DNA of 64,000 nucleotides from Methanosarcina sp. MSH10X1 (GTDB lineage Archaea > Halobacteriota > Methanosarcinia > Methanosarcinales > Methanosarcinaceae). This document shows positions 36,776 to 44,882 of the stretch, piece after piece. How positions within the stretch are numbered: position 1 is the first letter of the stretch; each line of letters begins with the position of its first letter. The stretch spans positions 62,001 through 126,000 of the forward strand of contig NZ_SCHL01000010.1 of the NCBI RefSeq assembly GCF_004099695.1, given 5' to 3'. The notes below the pieces were generated by a model. That model had not been told where the DNA came from. It saw only the letters and a program-made list of their open reading frames with translations, and did no database searches. The position numbers and the translations under genes are program-made.

Positions 36776-37606
36776 TTATATGAAACTCAGGATAAGAGGC
36801 GTGATAAAGGTCTCAATTGCGGCTGCAACGAAGAGAAGAGGCAGGATCCAGCGGAAGTAAAATACCAGCCCGTCTTTAAACTCCTTTTTAATTTGTGTAG
36901 GCTTGCCTATAAGGGCGGAAAATACCTGGTGTCCGAGCCGGAGCCCTATGCCCGCAGCCAGGAAAACCATAGGCAGTTCCAGTATTCCATGTGGGAGGAG
37001 GGCGAGCAGAATGAAGAGCATGCCCCTTTCCTGAGCTACCAGGTAAGCGATTACTCCCACAAGATACCCATTGAAAGCAATAAACACAACTGGAAGAACT
37101 CCCAGAGCCAGCCCGAGTACCAGGAAAAGCAGGCTTACAAAGGCATTGTTAAGAAAGATAGCAAGCATTATGGAAAGAGGGTCCATTGTCAGGAGCGACT
37201 CGAAACGGGAACTGAAACTTTCCCTGAGGGCATCAGCCATTGAAGGGAAATTTTCCGCTGAGATATAGCCTGTAACCAGAGCCCCGAGAAATATAAAGGC
37301 CATGATTACCGTATAAGGCCAGATAACGCGTAAGTATCCGGTAAACCCTTTTTTTGGATCTTTTTGGTTATTGAGCGAGGGCTCTGCCGCAATACTCCCG
37401 GGAAGAAAGTTTTTATCTTCTACAGCGTATTCACTGCTTTCTATCGCTCTTTCAGGAGTTTCTGCCTGTACTCCTGCTCTTTTTTCTCCTAAATTATAGT
37501 CTCTCTCTTTTTCCATACCTATCCCCACAGTAGTTTTCACCCTGCTTGATCCTGATTCATGTGCATAAGCCTCTTTCCTGATCGTTTTTATCTCGGCTAC
37601 TGGCAT
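36776..37606 (-). CDS. SpoIIM-family (DUF95) membrane protein
   Basis: A 276-residue protein. An N-terminal charged region of about 90 residues (low complexity, probably disordered) is followed by about five membrane segments. The family motifs LNNAFVSLLFLVLGLALGVLPVVFIAFNGYLVG, VAQERGMLFILLALLPHGILELP and the ILPLLFVAAAIETFITPLIL end match the archaeal stage-II-sporulation-M-like family. No reaction is known. It lies 2 bases after the DUF63 gene on the same strand, so the two are cotranscribed. The long soluble N-terminus is unusual for the family. Confidence 0.85.
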   Translation of the reverse strand: MPVAEIKTIRKEAYAHESGSSRVKTTVGIGMEKERDYNLGEKRAGVQAETPERAIESSEYAVEDKNFLPGSIAAEPSLNNQKDPKKGFTGYLRVIWPYTVIMAFIFLGALVTGYISAENFPSMADALRESFSSRFESLLTMDPLSIMLAIFLNNAFVSLLFLVLGLALGVLPVVFIAFNGYLVGVIAYLVAQERGMLFILLALLPHGILELPMVFLAAGIGLRLGHQVFSALIGKPTQIKKEFKDGLVFYFRWILPLLFVAAAIETFITPLILSFI

Positions 37607-37608
37607 TC

Positions 37609-38478
37609 TCAGATTCCCAGCATCATCCGTACCGTGTTCCGGGTTGCAGGAGAAAGCCCAAGGATCAAGATGACCAGTTTGATTAACACTTTAAGGTTCA
37701 AAGAACGTTCGTCATCCTCAAACTGAGTGTCAAGTACATAAAGAACCCCTATAAAGATAATAAGCTTCAATGGATACATAACCAATGCGGTGCCGGTCAG
37801 ATCAATAAGATACGCCGGCACGACGTGCTTTTCAAAGTATCCGAGATTGTCTACCCCTACGTAGGTTGAGGAAGCATCCATCATATGAACCATCAGGATT
37901 GAAAGGTTCAGGGGATCGGTGAATATCGAGGATTTGAAGTGGTAAGCAATCAGGTAGAAGATAAAGGTCAGCCCTATTCCTGCACCTAGCACAAATAGGG
38001 GAACATACGAGGCTACTACATTCTCAAAATACAGGAGAGCAGCAAGATTTACGAAAAACCACGCGAGTCCGAAGCCTGCGAAAGCTGGATGAAAGTCCTT
38101 TATCATCCCTGCTTTCTGCAGCCGGATGGAAATCCAGAGGCAGCCTACTGTTATCGCGAAAACCAGGAAGTAAATATTGGGAGTAATTAGAAGGTAGCTA
38201 AATGGCGGGTGGAAAATACCTGCAGGGGAATCCTCAATTACGCGCAGGGAAGAACCTGCAAGTACGAAGGGGATGATAGATGCAATAAATCGCGGGGTTA
38301 TTTTCACATCAAGCTTTTCAAGCAACCTGTAAATCCCGAATATACAAATGCCCAGTACTACTGCCCAGGTAAAAGTATTTACTATATTATACCCTTCATC
38401 ACCTCTTATGGGGTCAAGATAATAGGTATTAATAAACTGTGATATCTTCTCTGTTAAAAAACTCATCTTATCACTCAT
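37609..38478 (-). CDS. DUF63-family membrane protein
   Basis: A 289-residue protein with about seven membrane segments. The family core is visible: a soluble start, ITPRFIASIIPFVLAGSSLRVIEDSPAG, SYLLITPNIYFLVFA, and HMMDASSTYVGVD then a KLVILILGLSPATRN end. DUF63 proteins occur across archaea with no known function. Directly upstream of a SpoIIM-like protein on the same strand, they form a two-gene operon, perhaps a membrane-remodelling or lipid-related pair. Confidence 0.85.
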   Translation of the reverse strand: MSDKMSFLTEKISQFINTYYLDPIRGDEGYNIVNTFTWAVVLGICIFGIYRLLEKLDVKITPRFIASIIPFVLAGSSLRVIEDSPAGIFHPPFSYLLITPNIYFLVFAITVGCLWISIRLQKAGMIKDFHPAFAGFGLAWFFVNLAALLYFENVVASYVPLFVLGAGIGLTFIFYLIAYHFKSSIFTDPLNLSILMVHMMDASSTYVGVDNLGYFEKHVVPAYLIDLTGTALVMYPLKLIIFIGVLYVLDTQFEDDERSLNLKVLIKLVILILGLSPATRNTVRMMLGI

Positions 38479-39069
38479 TCAAAATGGCAATATCCTAATA
38501 CGATTAATACTTACTGTTGTGTATAGGGCGAACTTACTTCCTTAATCAAGAACTTAATATTCCTTTCCAGTGCGCGATGTTCGTTCTAATGACAGATATT
38601 TCTTTCCGGAAGAATTTACCCCGGTAAGGGTTAATATACTATGAGATTAAGCTTAATATATTACTTCATTTTTATAATTATATATACTCCTGATGTTATA
38701 ATCATACATAATATGTGATGTAGATTGGAATTATAGTAGTGTAAACATATAAATTATAATGATATAAACATCGAAATGCCCTTAAATAAGTTCTGAATAA
38801 AAGAATTGTAATAAACAAGTCCTGGAACAGAATCAACGCTAGAACAAAGTCAGCCCCTGGACAAAATTAACGCTTGAATAAATCAGTTCTGAAGTACATG
38901 CAATACTGGAATTAATAAGAATTAAGTTAATGAATTAAGTTAACATATTAAATTATGTGCCCCGTATATTGTAGTCTGCCGATAATCGAAAATCTGTGTC
39001 TCCATATATGTACCGGGCTTATAGGACCATTTACCTTCTATAGTGATCGAATATTGATGCAGGTATGAA
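38479..39069. other. divergent AT-rich region with degenerate tandem repeats
   Basis: The DUF63 and egsA genes diverge here. It contains an imperfect tandem repeat of about 35 bases (38822-38856 and 38857-38890, units starting cctgga and sharing caacgct/taacgct), and TATA-like runs near 38670-38690 and 38930-38950. No gene is seen. Confidence 0.45.
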
Positions 39070-40134
39070 ATGACCATCGATAAAAACAGCGCAAAATGGA
39101 TGCAGCTTCCCAGAGATGTACTTGTAGGGCATGGTGTGCTTGAAGAAGTTGGATATGTCTGCAGGGACCTGAAATTGAAAGGGAATGCGCTGATAGTAAC
39201 CGGAAATACTACAGGGGATATTGCAGGCAAGAGGGTCTGTAACCTTCTTGATTGCGCAGGCAGTAGCGCTGAGACGGTTCTAACGTGCAAAGCTACTATT
39301 GAAGAAGTTGAGAAGGTTATGGAGAAAGCCCTTGAGGTAGAGGCGAATTTTCTCCTCGGGGTCGGAAGCGGCAGATCAATCGACCTTGCGAAACTTGCTT
39401 CGACCCGGCTTGAGCTTCCTTTTATCAGCGTGCCGACTGCAGCTTCCCATGATGGCATTGCATCTTCTCGTGCCTCAATTGTGGATAACGGGAGGAGCAA
39501 GTCTGCACAGGCTCAGGCTCCGATTGCCGTTATTGCAGATACCGAGATTATCTCTGCAGCTCCCTTCCGCCTTCTTGCAGCTGGCTGCGGAGACATAATT
39601 TCCAATTACACGGCAGTACTGGATTGGGAGCTTGCAAGCAGGATCAGGAATGAATATTTTGGGGAATATGCGGCAGCGATCTCCCGTATGGCTGCCCGGG
39701 TCGTTATAGATTATGCAGATTCAATCAAGCCCGAGCACGAGACTTCGGCAAGGCTTGTGGTAAAGGCTCTTGTATCGAACGGGATTGCGATGAGTATTGC
39801 AGGCTCTTCCAGACCTGCTTCAGGCTCGGAGCATATGTTCAGCCATGCTCTTGACAGGATAGCTCCAAAACCCGCACTTCACGGAGAACAATGTGGAGTT
39901 GGCACAATTATGATGATGTACCTTCATGGCGGAAACTGGCAGGAGATCAGGGACGCCTTAAAAATAATAGGGGCCCCTGTAACTGCCGAAGAGCTGGGTA
40001 TAGAAGATAAATATATAATCGAAGCCCTGTTACATGCACATAGTATTCGCCCTGAACGTTATACAATTCTCGGGAGTGGCCTTACCCTTTCGGCTGCTGA
40101 GAAAGTCGCAAAAATCACAAAGGTCATAAATTGA
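39070..40134 (+). CDS. egsA: sn-glycerol-1-phosphate dehydrogenase
   Basis: The 354-residue enzyme makes the sn-glycerol-1-phosphate backbone of archaeal ether lipids from dihydroxyacetone phosphate with NAD(P)H. The motifs are [62 protein letters not shown] and [17 protein letters not shown]; the Asp/His residues ([21 protein letters not shown]) bind Zn. Length is typical. It identifies the organism as an archaeon. Monocistronic, with a weak ribosome site at 39059-39064 (tgcaggt). Confidence 0.96.
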   Translation: MTIDKNSAKWMQLPRDVLVGHGVLEEVGYVCRDLKLKGNALIVTGNTTGDIAGKRVCNLLDCAGSSAETVLTCKATIEEVEKVMEKALEVEANFLLGVGSGRSIDLAKLASTRLELPFISVPTAASHDGIASSRASIVDNGRSKSAQAQAPIAVIADTEIISAAPFRLLAAGCGDIISNYTAVLDWELASRIRNEYFGEYAAAISRMAARVVIDYADSIKPEHETSARLVVKALVSNGIAMSIAGSSRPASGSEHMFSHALDRIAPKPALHGEQCGVGTIMMMYLHGGNWQEIRDALKIIGAPVTAEELGIEDKYIIEALLHAHSIRPERYTILGSGLTLSAAEKVAKITKVIN

Positions 40135-40468
40135 AAAGTTATTCTTATTCAGGCTAAAGCCGAGAATCAGTATCCGTTCAAAGTACCGGTATCAGGATTC
40201 AATTCTGGTGTCCGACTGCTCAAACTCCGTTAAAAGGAAAGCGGTTAAAAGGAACGATTAGTTCGGAGCCGCATAATTTCCGATCAATAGTCACTTAAAT
40301 CTAATTAAAATAATCACTTGAAATCCAATTAAAGTAATTAACTAACTCCCAATTAAATTATCATTTCAATAGATCCCGATGTTGAATTTCAAATTATCCC
40401 GGGATAAGCTCAAGGCGTCCCTGAGAAACAGGGGTAAAACCCGAATATAACCAGATGGAAGAGTTATT
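40135..40468. repeat. intergenic with AT-rich tandem repeats
   Basis: Imperfect units of 23-25 bases starting TCACTTAAATCTAATTAAA recur at 40291, 40314 and 40339 (3rd unit degenerate). They lie 100-180 bases before the UPF0179 gene. Upstream of this is no gene. Confidence 0.5.
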
Positions 40469-40918
40469 ATGACAGAAAGCGATACCAAAATAACGCTCAT
40501 CGGATCACGGCTTGCAAGAGAAGGGCTGGAATTCATATTTAAAGGTGAGATGCCCGAGTGCAAGAAATGTCGGCTGAAGAATACCTGCCTTAACCTTGAA
40601 CCCGGACGCAGGTACAGGATCGAGAGAATCAGAAGCAACGACATCCATGAATGCTTCCTGCACGACAGCGGGGTACTTGCCGTAGATGTGAGCAGGGCTC
40701 CAATCCTGACTACGGTGGAATCAAGAAAGGCAATCGACGGGGCAAAAATTATGTATGAGTCTCCAAAGTGCGGGAAGAGAGAATGCGGGGTATATGAGGT
40801 CTGCCACCCTGAAGGGCTCTCAAAGGGCGACAAATGCAAAATCGTAGAGGTTCTCGAAAGTCTTGACTCCAGGTGCGAAGCCAACTATTCTCTGAAAAAG
40901 GTAAAGTTGTCCTGGTGA
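40469..40918 (+). CDS. UPF0179 family protein
   Basis: A 149-residue protein of the archaeal UPF0179 family. It has ITLIGSRLAREGLEFIFKGEMPECKKCRLKNTCLNLEPGRRYRIERIR and later CGKRECGVYEVCHPEGL; the eight or so cysteines may bind an iron-sulfur cluster or zinc. No function is known. A ggaagag site near 40456 precedes the ATG. It starts a two-gene run with the gene at 40992. Confidence 0.9.
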   Translation: MTESDTKITLIGSRLAREGLEFIFKGEMPECKKCRLKNTCLNLEPGRRYRIERIRSNDIHECFLHDSGVLAVDVSRAPILTTVESRKAIDGAKIMYESPKCGKRECGVYEVCHPEGLSKGDKCKIVEVLESLDSRCEANYSLKKVKLSW

Positions 40919-40991
40919 ATGTAAACAAACACATTTTAGTAATAGTAAGATTGATTATCAATAAATAAAAAAGGTTAAAGCGGTGTTATAA

Positions 40992-41627
40992 GTGCCTGAA
41001 CAGGAAATGAACCAGGTCCCCCCCTATGAATTTTATACCCAAAAGCGCTGGGAAAACTGGCTAGGACGGGCAAAAGAGAGCGGTTTCCAGATAAAGGAGT
41101 CGGAAGAAGAAGCCGGAAAGGAAAGTGCCATATTCGTAAATATGGTTGATGATGTTATCCTTGCCTGCCTGAAAGTGACTGCACGCTTTGATAAGGGTAT
41201 GCTCTCCAGAGAAAAAGCTCTGGAAATCCTGGCTGAAGTCCGGGATATCGTACTTGCCGATGTCGAGCCAATTTCCGAAGACATCGACCTTATGATCGAG
41301 TCGGTCCAGACCTCCCTTATGGGGGCTCTTGTCGCCTTCGAATCCTATGTTATGGGTGACTATGACGAGGGAGCCAATATTGAAGAGCTTGCAAAGTCAG
41401 CCATCGAGGCTGAAGCTTCGGACAACCTTGAACTTGCCCTTGACTATACAGCATTGTGCGGTGCGCTCGTGCTAAAAGGAAAAAGCCTGCCTGAAGAGGT
41501 TATGGCCGAACTTCCCTATGGCATTGTCGCAGAATGGCTTGACGGAATCGATTCCATCTCAGCTGCAATGGTAGGAAGCGACAGTTACAAGGAATTTGAC
41601 GAAGAGGACGAAGAGGATATCGCCTAA
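40992..41627 (+). CDS. acidic DUF2150-like protein
   Basis: A 211-residue acidic protein that begins with GTG at 40992 and has AFESYVMGDYDEGANIEELAKSAI, then an EVMAELPYGIVAEWLDGID segment; the end is a run of Asp/Glu. It resembles a methanogen-restricted family I know as DUF2150, recalled from memory. Its structure would be mostly alpha-helical. It lies 73 bases after the UPF0179 gene on the same strand. Role unknown. Confidence 0.65.
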   Translation: MPEQEMNQVPPYEFYTQKRWENWLGRAKESGFQIKESEEEAGKESAIFVNMVDDVILACLKVTARFDKGMLSREKALEILAEVRDIVLADVEPISEDIDLMIESVQTSLMGALVAFESYVMGDYDEGANIEELAKSAIEAEASDNLELALDYTALCGALVLKGKSLPEEVMAELPYGIVAEWLDGIDSISAAMVGSDSYKEFDEEDEEDIA

Positions 41628-42027
41628 AAGGTTCCTCTGCAAACAAAGGATTCCCTTTCCAATTTTTCAGGAATGCGGAAGTCCTTTGGAAATTTATAAA
41701 AATAAAATTCGGTTAGAAAGCCGAATATTAACTCAAACAACAGTTGAAAAACTAAATATATCGAAAAATCAATTAAATATGACTTACGCATTTGAAGTAC
41801 ACAATCAAGCACATTAGACATTGCGTTTTTATGTATTTTCTAAAATGCTGATGGTTAAAATCATATCGATTTATCAGTTCAACCGCGTAAATCCTATTAA
41901 AAAATAAATATTAATAAAAGCCTGGATATTGAACAGACTTCTATCCTGGTCATCCCGAGTCCGGGCTTTAACCAGGCATTTCATGTTTTTACTAAGTGGT
42001 CCGAGCTCTTATAGGATTACTTCCTCT
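41628..42027. other. convergent intergenic, no gene seen
   Basis: The stretch is AT-rich with no ribosome-site-supported frames. It separates two converging transcription units. Confidence 0.5.
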
Positions 42028-43227
42028 CTACTTTGCAGCTTCAACTAACTTTCCTGCTCCAGATGTATGCTTTTCAATCACTTTTTCGTATACCTCGAGA
42101 GTCTTTTCAGCTATTGTTTTCCAGTTGTATCGTTTTTTGAGGAGGTCGTAACCTTTTTCTCCCATCCGGTTGTGACCAAGCCCTTCAAGGACGTAATTGA
42201 GACCCCAGGCGATAGAAGAAGGTTCTTTGTGGGCGACAACACCTGTCCTGAAATTCTCCACAAGGGCGACAGCATCGCTTGCAACTACAGGTTTTTTAGC
42301 ATCCCAGGCTTCAAGCACCACGATTCCGAAAGGCTCGTTCCGGCTTGGCACACAAACAAGGTCGCAGGCGTTAAACCAGTCTATTACGGTATTATCCGGG
42401 GCATACCCGAGGAAATTGCACGAGTTTCCGATTCCAAGCCTGTGGGCTTGATTCTCGCATTGGGAGCGCATGTCCCCTTCGCCTATAAGCACAAACTGGG
42501 CATTCCTCTTTTTCAGGACTTTAGCTGCCGCTTCCACCAGCAGGTCAGGTCCTTTCTGATAAGACATCCGTCCCGTAAAAAGCACAACCGGAAGACATGG
42601 ATGGATGCCATAGTGCCTTTTCACATCTCCGGGGTCAATCTGTCTTTTTATCTTTCCTACATTTATGCCGTTAGGAATTTCCCATAGCTTGTAATCGGGA
42701 ATCTTGTATATGTGTTTAACTTCTTCCTTCAGTACAGTCGAGGTTGCGATAATATCCGAAGATTCATAACCTCCGAGCCACTCCCTGTGTGAGATTTCCT
42801 TTGCTTCCCACCAGTCCCCGTGGCGGTTTCCGTTGCGCCCCCATTCCGTACTATGGAAGGTAAGTACAAAAGGCAGTCCGAACTGGGCTTTTATCCTGCA
42901 CAGAACATTTACAGGATGCCAGTCGTGACCATGAAGCACATCAAATTCTCCTGTACTTTCGCTCACTTCAAGGAACCGGCAGTACATACCATCACACATC
43001 CGGTTCATCTGTTCTACGATTCCTCCGCTCTGGTCACAGGCAATCTTGTGATAATATACCCCATTGATTAATTCGTCTTTATCTTCACGATCTCGTGTAA
43101 ACAGGTGGACCTCATGTCCCTCTGCCGCAAGCGCATCCGAGAGTTCGGATACATGGGGTGAGATTCCTCCTACACGTATCGAATACAAACTTTCCCAGGT
43201 AAACATTCCTATTCGAAGCTTTTTCAT
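42028..43227 (-). CDS. GT4-family glycosyltransferase (glycogen-synthase-like)
   Basis: A 399-residue retaining transferase with two Rossmann domains. The N-terminal MFTWESLYSIRVGGISPHVSELSDALAAEGHEVHLFTR matches starch/glycogen synthases and sugar-nucleotide transferases; DVLHGHDWHPVNVLCRIK, FTGRMSYQKGPDLLVEAAAKVL and the E-x7-E motif in NEPFGIVVLEAWDAKKPVVAS are present. It is probably cytoplasmic and adds glucose to a polymer or to another acceptor. It lies downstream of galT (368 bases) and GT3 glycogen synthase in the same direction. Confidence 0.9.
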   Translation of the reverse strand: MKKLRIGMFTWESLYSIRVGGISPHVSELSDALAAEGHEVHLFTRDREDKDELINGVYYHKIACDQSGGIVEQMNRMCDGMYCRFLEVSESTGEFDVLHGHDWHPVNVLCRIKAQFGLPFVLTFHSTEWGRNGNRHGDWWEAKEISHREWLGGYESSDIIATSTVLKEEVKHIYKIPDYKLWEIPNGINVGKIKRQIDPGDVKRHYGIHPCLPVVLFTGRMSYQKGPDLLVEAAAKVLKKRNAQFVLIGEGDMRSQCENQAHRLGIGNSCNFLGYAPDNTVIDWFNACDLVCVPSRNEPFGIVVLEAWDAKKPVVASDAVALVENFRTGVVAHKEPSSIAWGLNYVLEGLGHNRMGEKGYDLLKKRYNWKTIAEKTLEVYEKVIEKHTSGAGKLVEAAK

Positions 43228-43595
43228 AGGCTCACTTATCCCTTTTTGTCAAAACGGGAGTTAAGGAGTAACGGAGAATGCAGGCTTCCCCTTGCCTTTT
43301 TAATACATTCTTCAGTTTGCTGAATTCAGTTCTATTAATCTCAAGTTCACTGAACTCAGTTCTCCACAGTTTCTATAACTCTGTACCCTTAAGCCTTTAA
43401 TTTACTATATACAGGTAAAAGGGTATGATCTTGATTTACGTAATACAAAGGCGGTTTCCGCATTAAGATTACTTCTTCTTTACTTTCTTAAGTTTATTCC
43501 TTTTTAATGGTAGATAAACATATCTGTGAATTTTTATTACAACTTTGTCTGAAAATAATGAGAGTCTTTTTCAGATTCTTTTCTTTCAGTCTGAT
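43228..43595. other. intergenic, with short repeats
   Basis: Between galT and the GT4 gene. Degenerate repeats of tgaattcagttct occur (about 43320-43370). Its TATA-like tatatac (minus strand, near 43405-43411) could start the GT4 gene separately. Confidence 0.4.
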
Positions 43596-44621
43596 TTACA
43601 GCTCTATTTTGCGGTTCTTATCCTCCGGGCGTAAATCACCCTTCAAATAAGAGGCTGCCCTTTCCGGAGACATCGTATTGATATAGGTCCCCGTATCCAG
43701 TTCAAATCCCGCATTAATAGAAAGCCTCGGCAGCAGCCGGAGATTCAGGTGATATTCAGGGGCTTCGGCAAGCTGGTAAAACATATAGTTAAAAGGCGGG
43801 TTTCCAAGAATTCTTACATAGCTTTTTAGAATCTCCCTTAGAATCTCCCCGAGAGCAAAAAGCATTCCGTCACTGCAATCTCCAAGGTAGCTGACGTGTT
43901 CTCTGGGAAGAACCCACACCTCAAATGGCCCCATTGAGAAGTAAGGGGTAAATGCTATCCACTCGCTATTCTCAAGTATGGTACGGGGAGATGCTTTCTC
44001 TATATCAAATATGGCACAATAAGGACAACTTTCTTTGTTCCTGATAGCCTTTAATTCCCTTGCCAGAGGAGGAGGGCAAAACGGCAGGGCAATGAGCTGG
44101 CTGTGAAGGTGGTTAATCGAAGCTCCGGCTTTTTTCCCGAAATTCTTGAACAGGGAAACATAATGTATTTTTTCACGGGTTGTGTAACTGCATGTACGGT
44201 CCCTGTAGACCTGCATTAGTCCTGAAATTTCAGAGTCAGAAAAGCCCTCAAGCCTTCTCCCATGTAAAGGTGATTCTATGATAACTTCATGAAAACCATA
44301 ACCGGGTTCTGCCTGCAGGCTGCTTTCTCCAGGTTCCTGGATGTCCTGAGCAGGCGAGAGAGCAGGATAAAGATTCGGAAAGCAGCGAAAATCCCAGTTG
44401 CGTACCCTTTTTTCAGGAGTATCGGAATAAATTTTCCCGTTTTTATATACTGCAGTAGCAAGTGGAGTATTCTCCTCAGCTCCCCCGCAAAAAAGACAGT
44501 TTTCAGAGCTCTCTTTTCCGGTATCCTCATCTGCACCTGTAAAATCCGAAGGTTTTTTAGCCCTTTCTTCGGCAATTATACAGTACTCGGAAAGAAAGTA
44601 ATGCTTTCTGATTTCTGACAT
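43596..44621 (-). CDS. galT: galactose-1-phosphate uridylyltransferase (GalT-like)
   Basis: A 341-residue HIT-superfamily nucleotidyltransferase. The zinc site has CLFCGG (Cys42, Cys45) and a second CPYC near residue 198, and the active-site motif is the INHLHSQLIALP segment (HxHxQ). It ends with AEAPEYHLNLRLLPR. Overall it follows GalT; the exact substrate (Gal-1-P or Glc-1-P with UTP/ADP) cannot be told. Its neighbours, GT3 and GT4 glycosyltransferases, suggest it supplies UDP-sugar for them. Confidence 0.85.
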   Translation of the reverse strand: MSEIRKHYFLSEYCIIAEERAKKPSDFTGADEDTGKESSENCLFCGGAEENTPLATAVYKNGKIYSDTPEKRVRNWDFRCFPNLYPALSPAQDIQEPGESSLQAEPGYGFHEVIIESPLHGRRLEGFSDSEISGLMQVYRDRTCSYTTREKIHYVSLFKNFGKKAGASINHLHSQLIALPFCPPPLARELKAIRNKESCPYCAIFDIEKASPRTILENSEWIAFTPYFSMGPFEVWVLPREHVSYLGDCSDGMLFALGEILREILKSYVRILGNPPFNYMFYQLAEAPEYHLNLRLLPRLSINAGFELDTGTYINTMSPERAASYLKGDLRPEDKNRKIEL

Positions 44622-44882
44622 TTCAGAAAAACCCCGTTATGTCTTCTACTTCTCCCTTTCTTTTCAGTACCTTTCCTTCCTTTTGACTGCTTCCCCTTTT
44701 TTCCATTACCTTCTCCTTCTTTTATTGTCTTTTGTTTTTTCTTTCCTTTTGTTTTTTTCTTTTCCCTTTGTTATTTTCCTTTTCCTTTTGTTATTTTCCT
44801 TTTCTCCAGTTTTTTACACTTTTACCCTTATTTCTATTTATCACTCTTAATTCTCTTTCTTTTATCTCTTGCCTGCAGCATT
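44622..44882. other. polypyrimidine tract between GT3 and galT
   Basis: For about 230 bases (44640-44870) the plus strand is nearly pure C/T, with repeated tttccttttgttatt-like units; on the minus strand, the coding strand, it is a purine tract. No gene. It would be an unstructured leader to galT and could form a triplex. Confidence 0.55.

Noticed and set aside
38940-39500. 186-codon minus-strand frame opposite egsA
   Set aside because: Antisense shadow of egsA.
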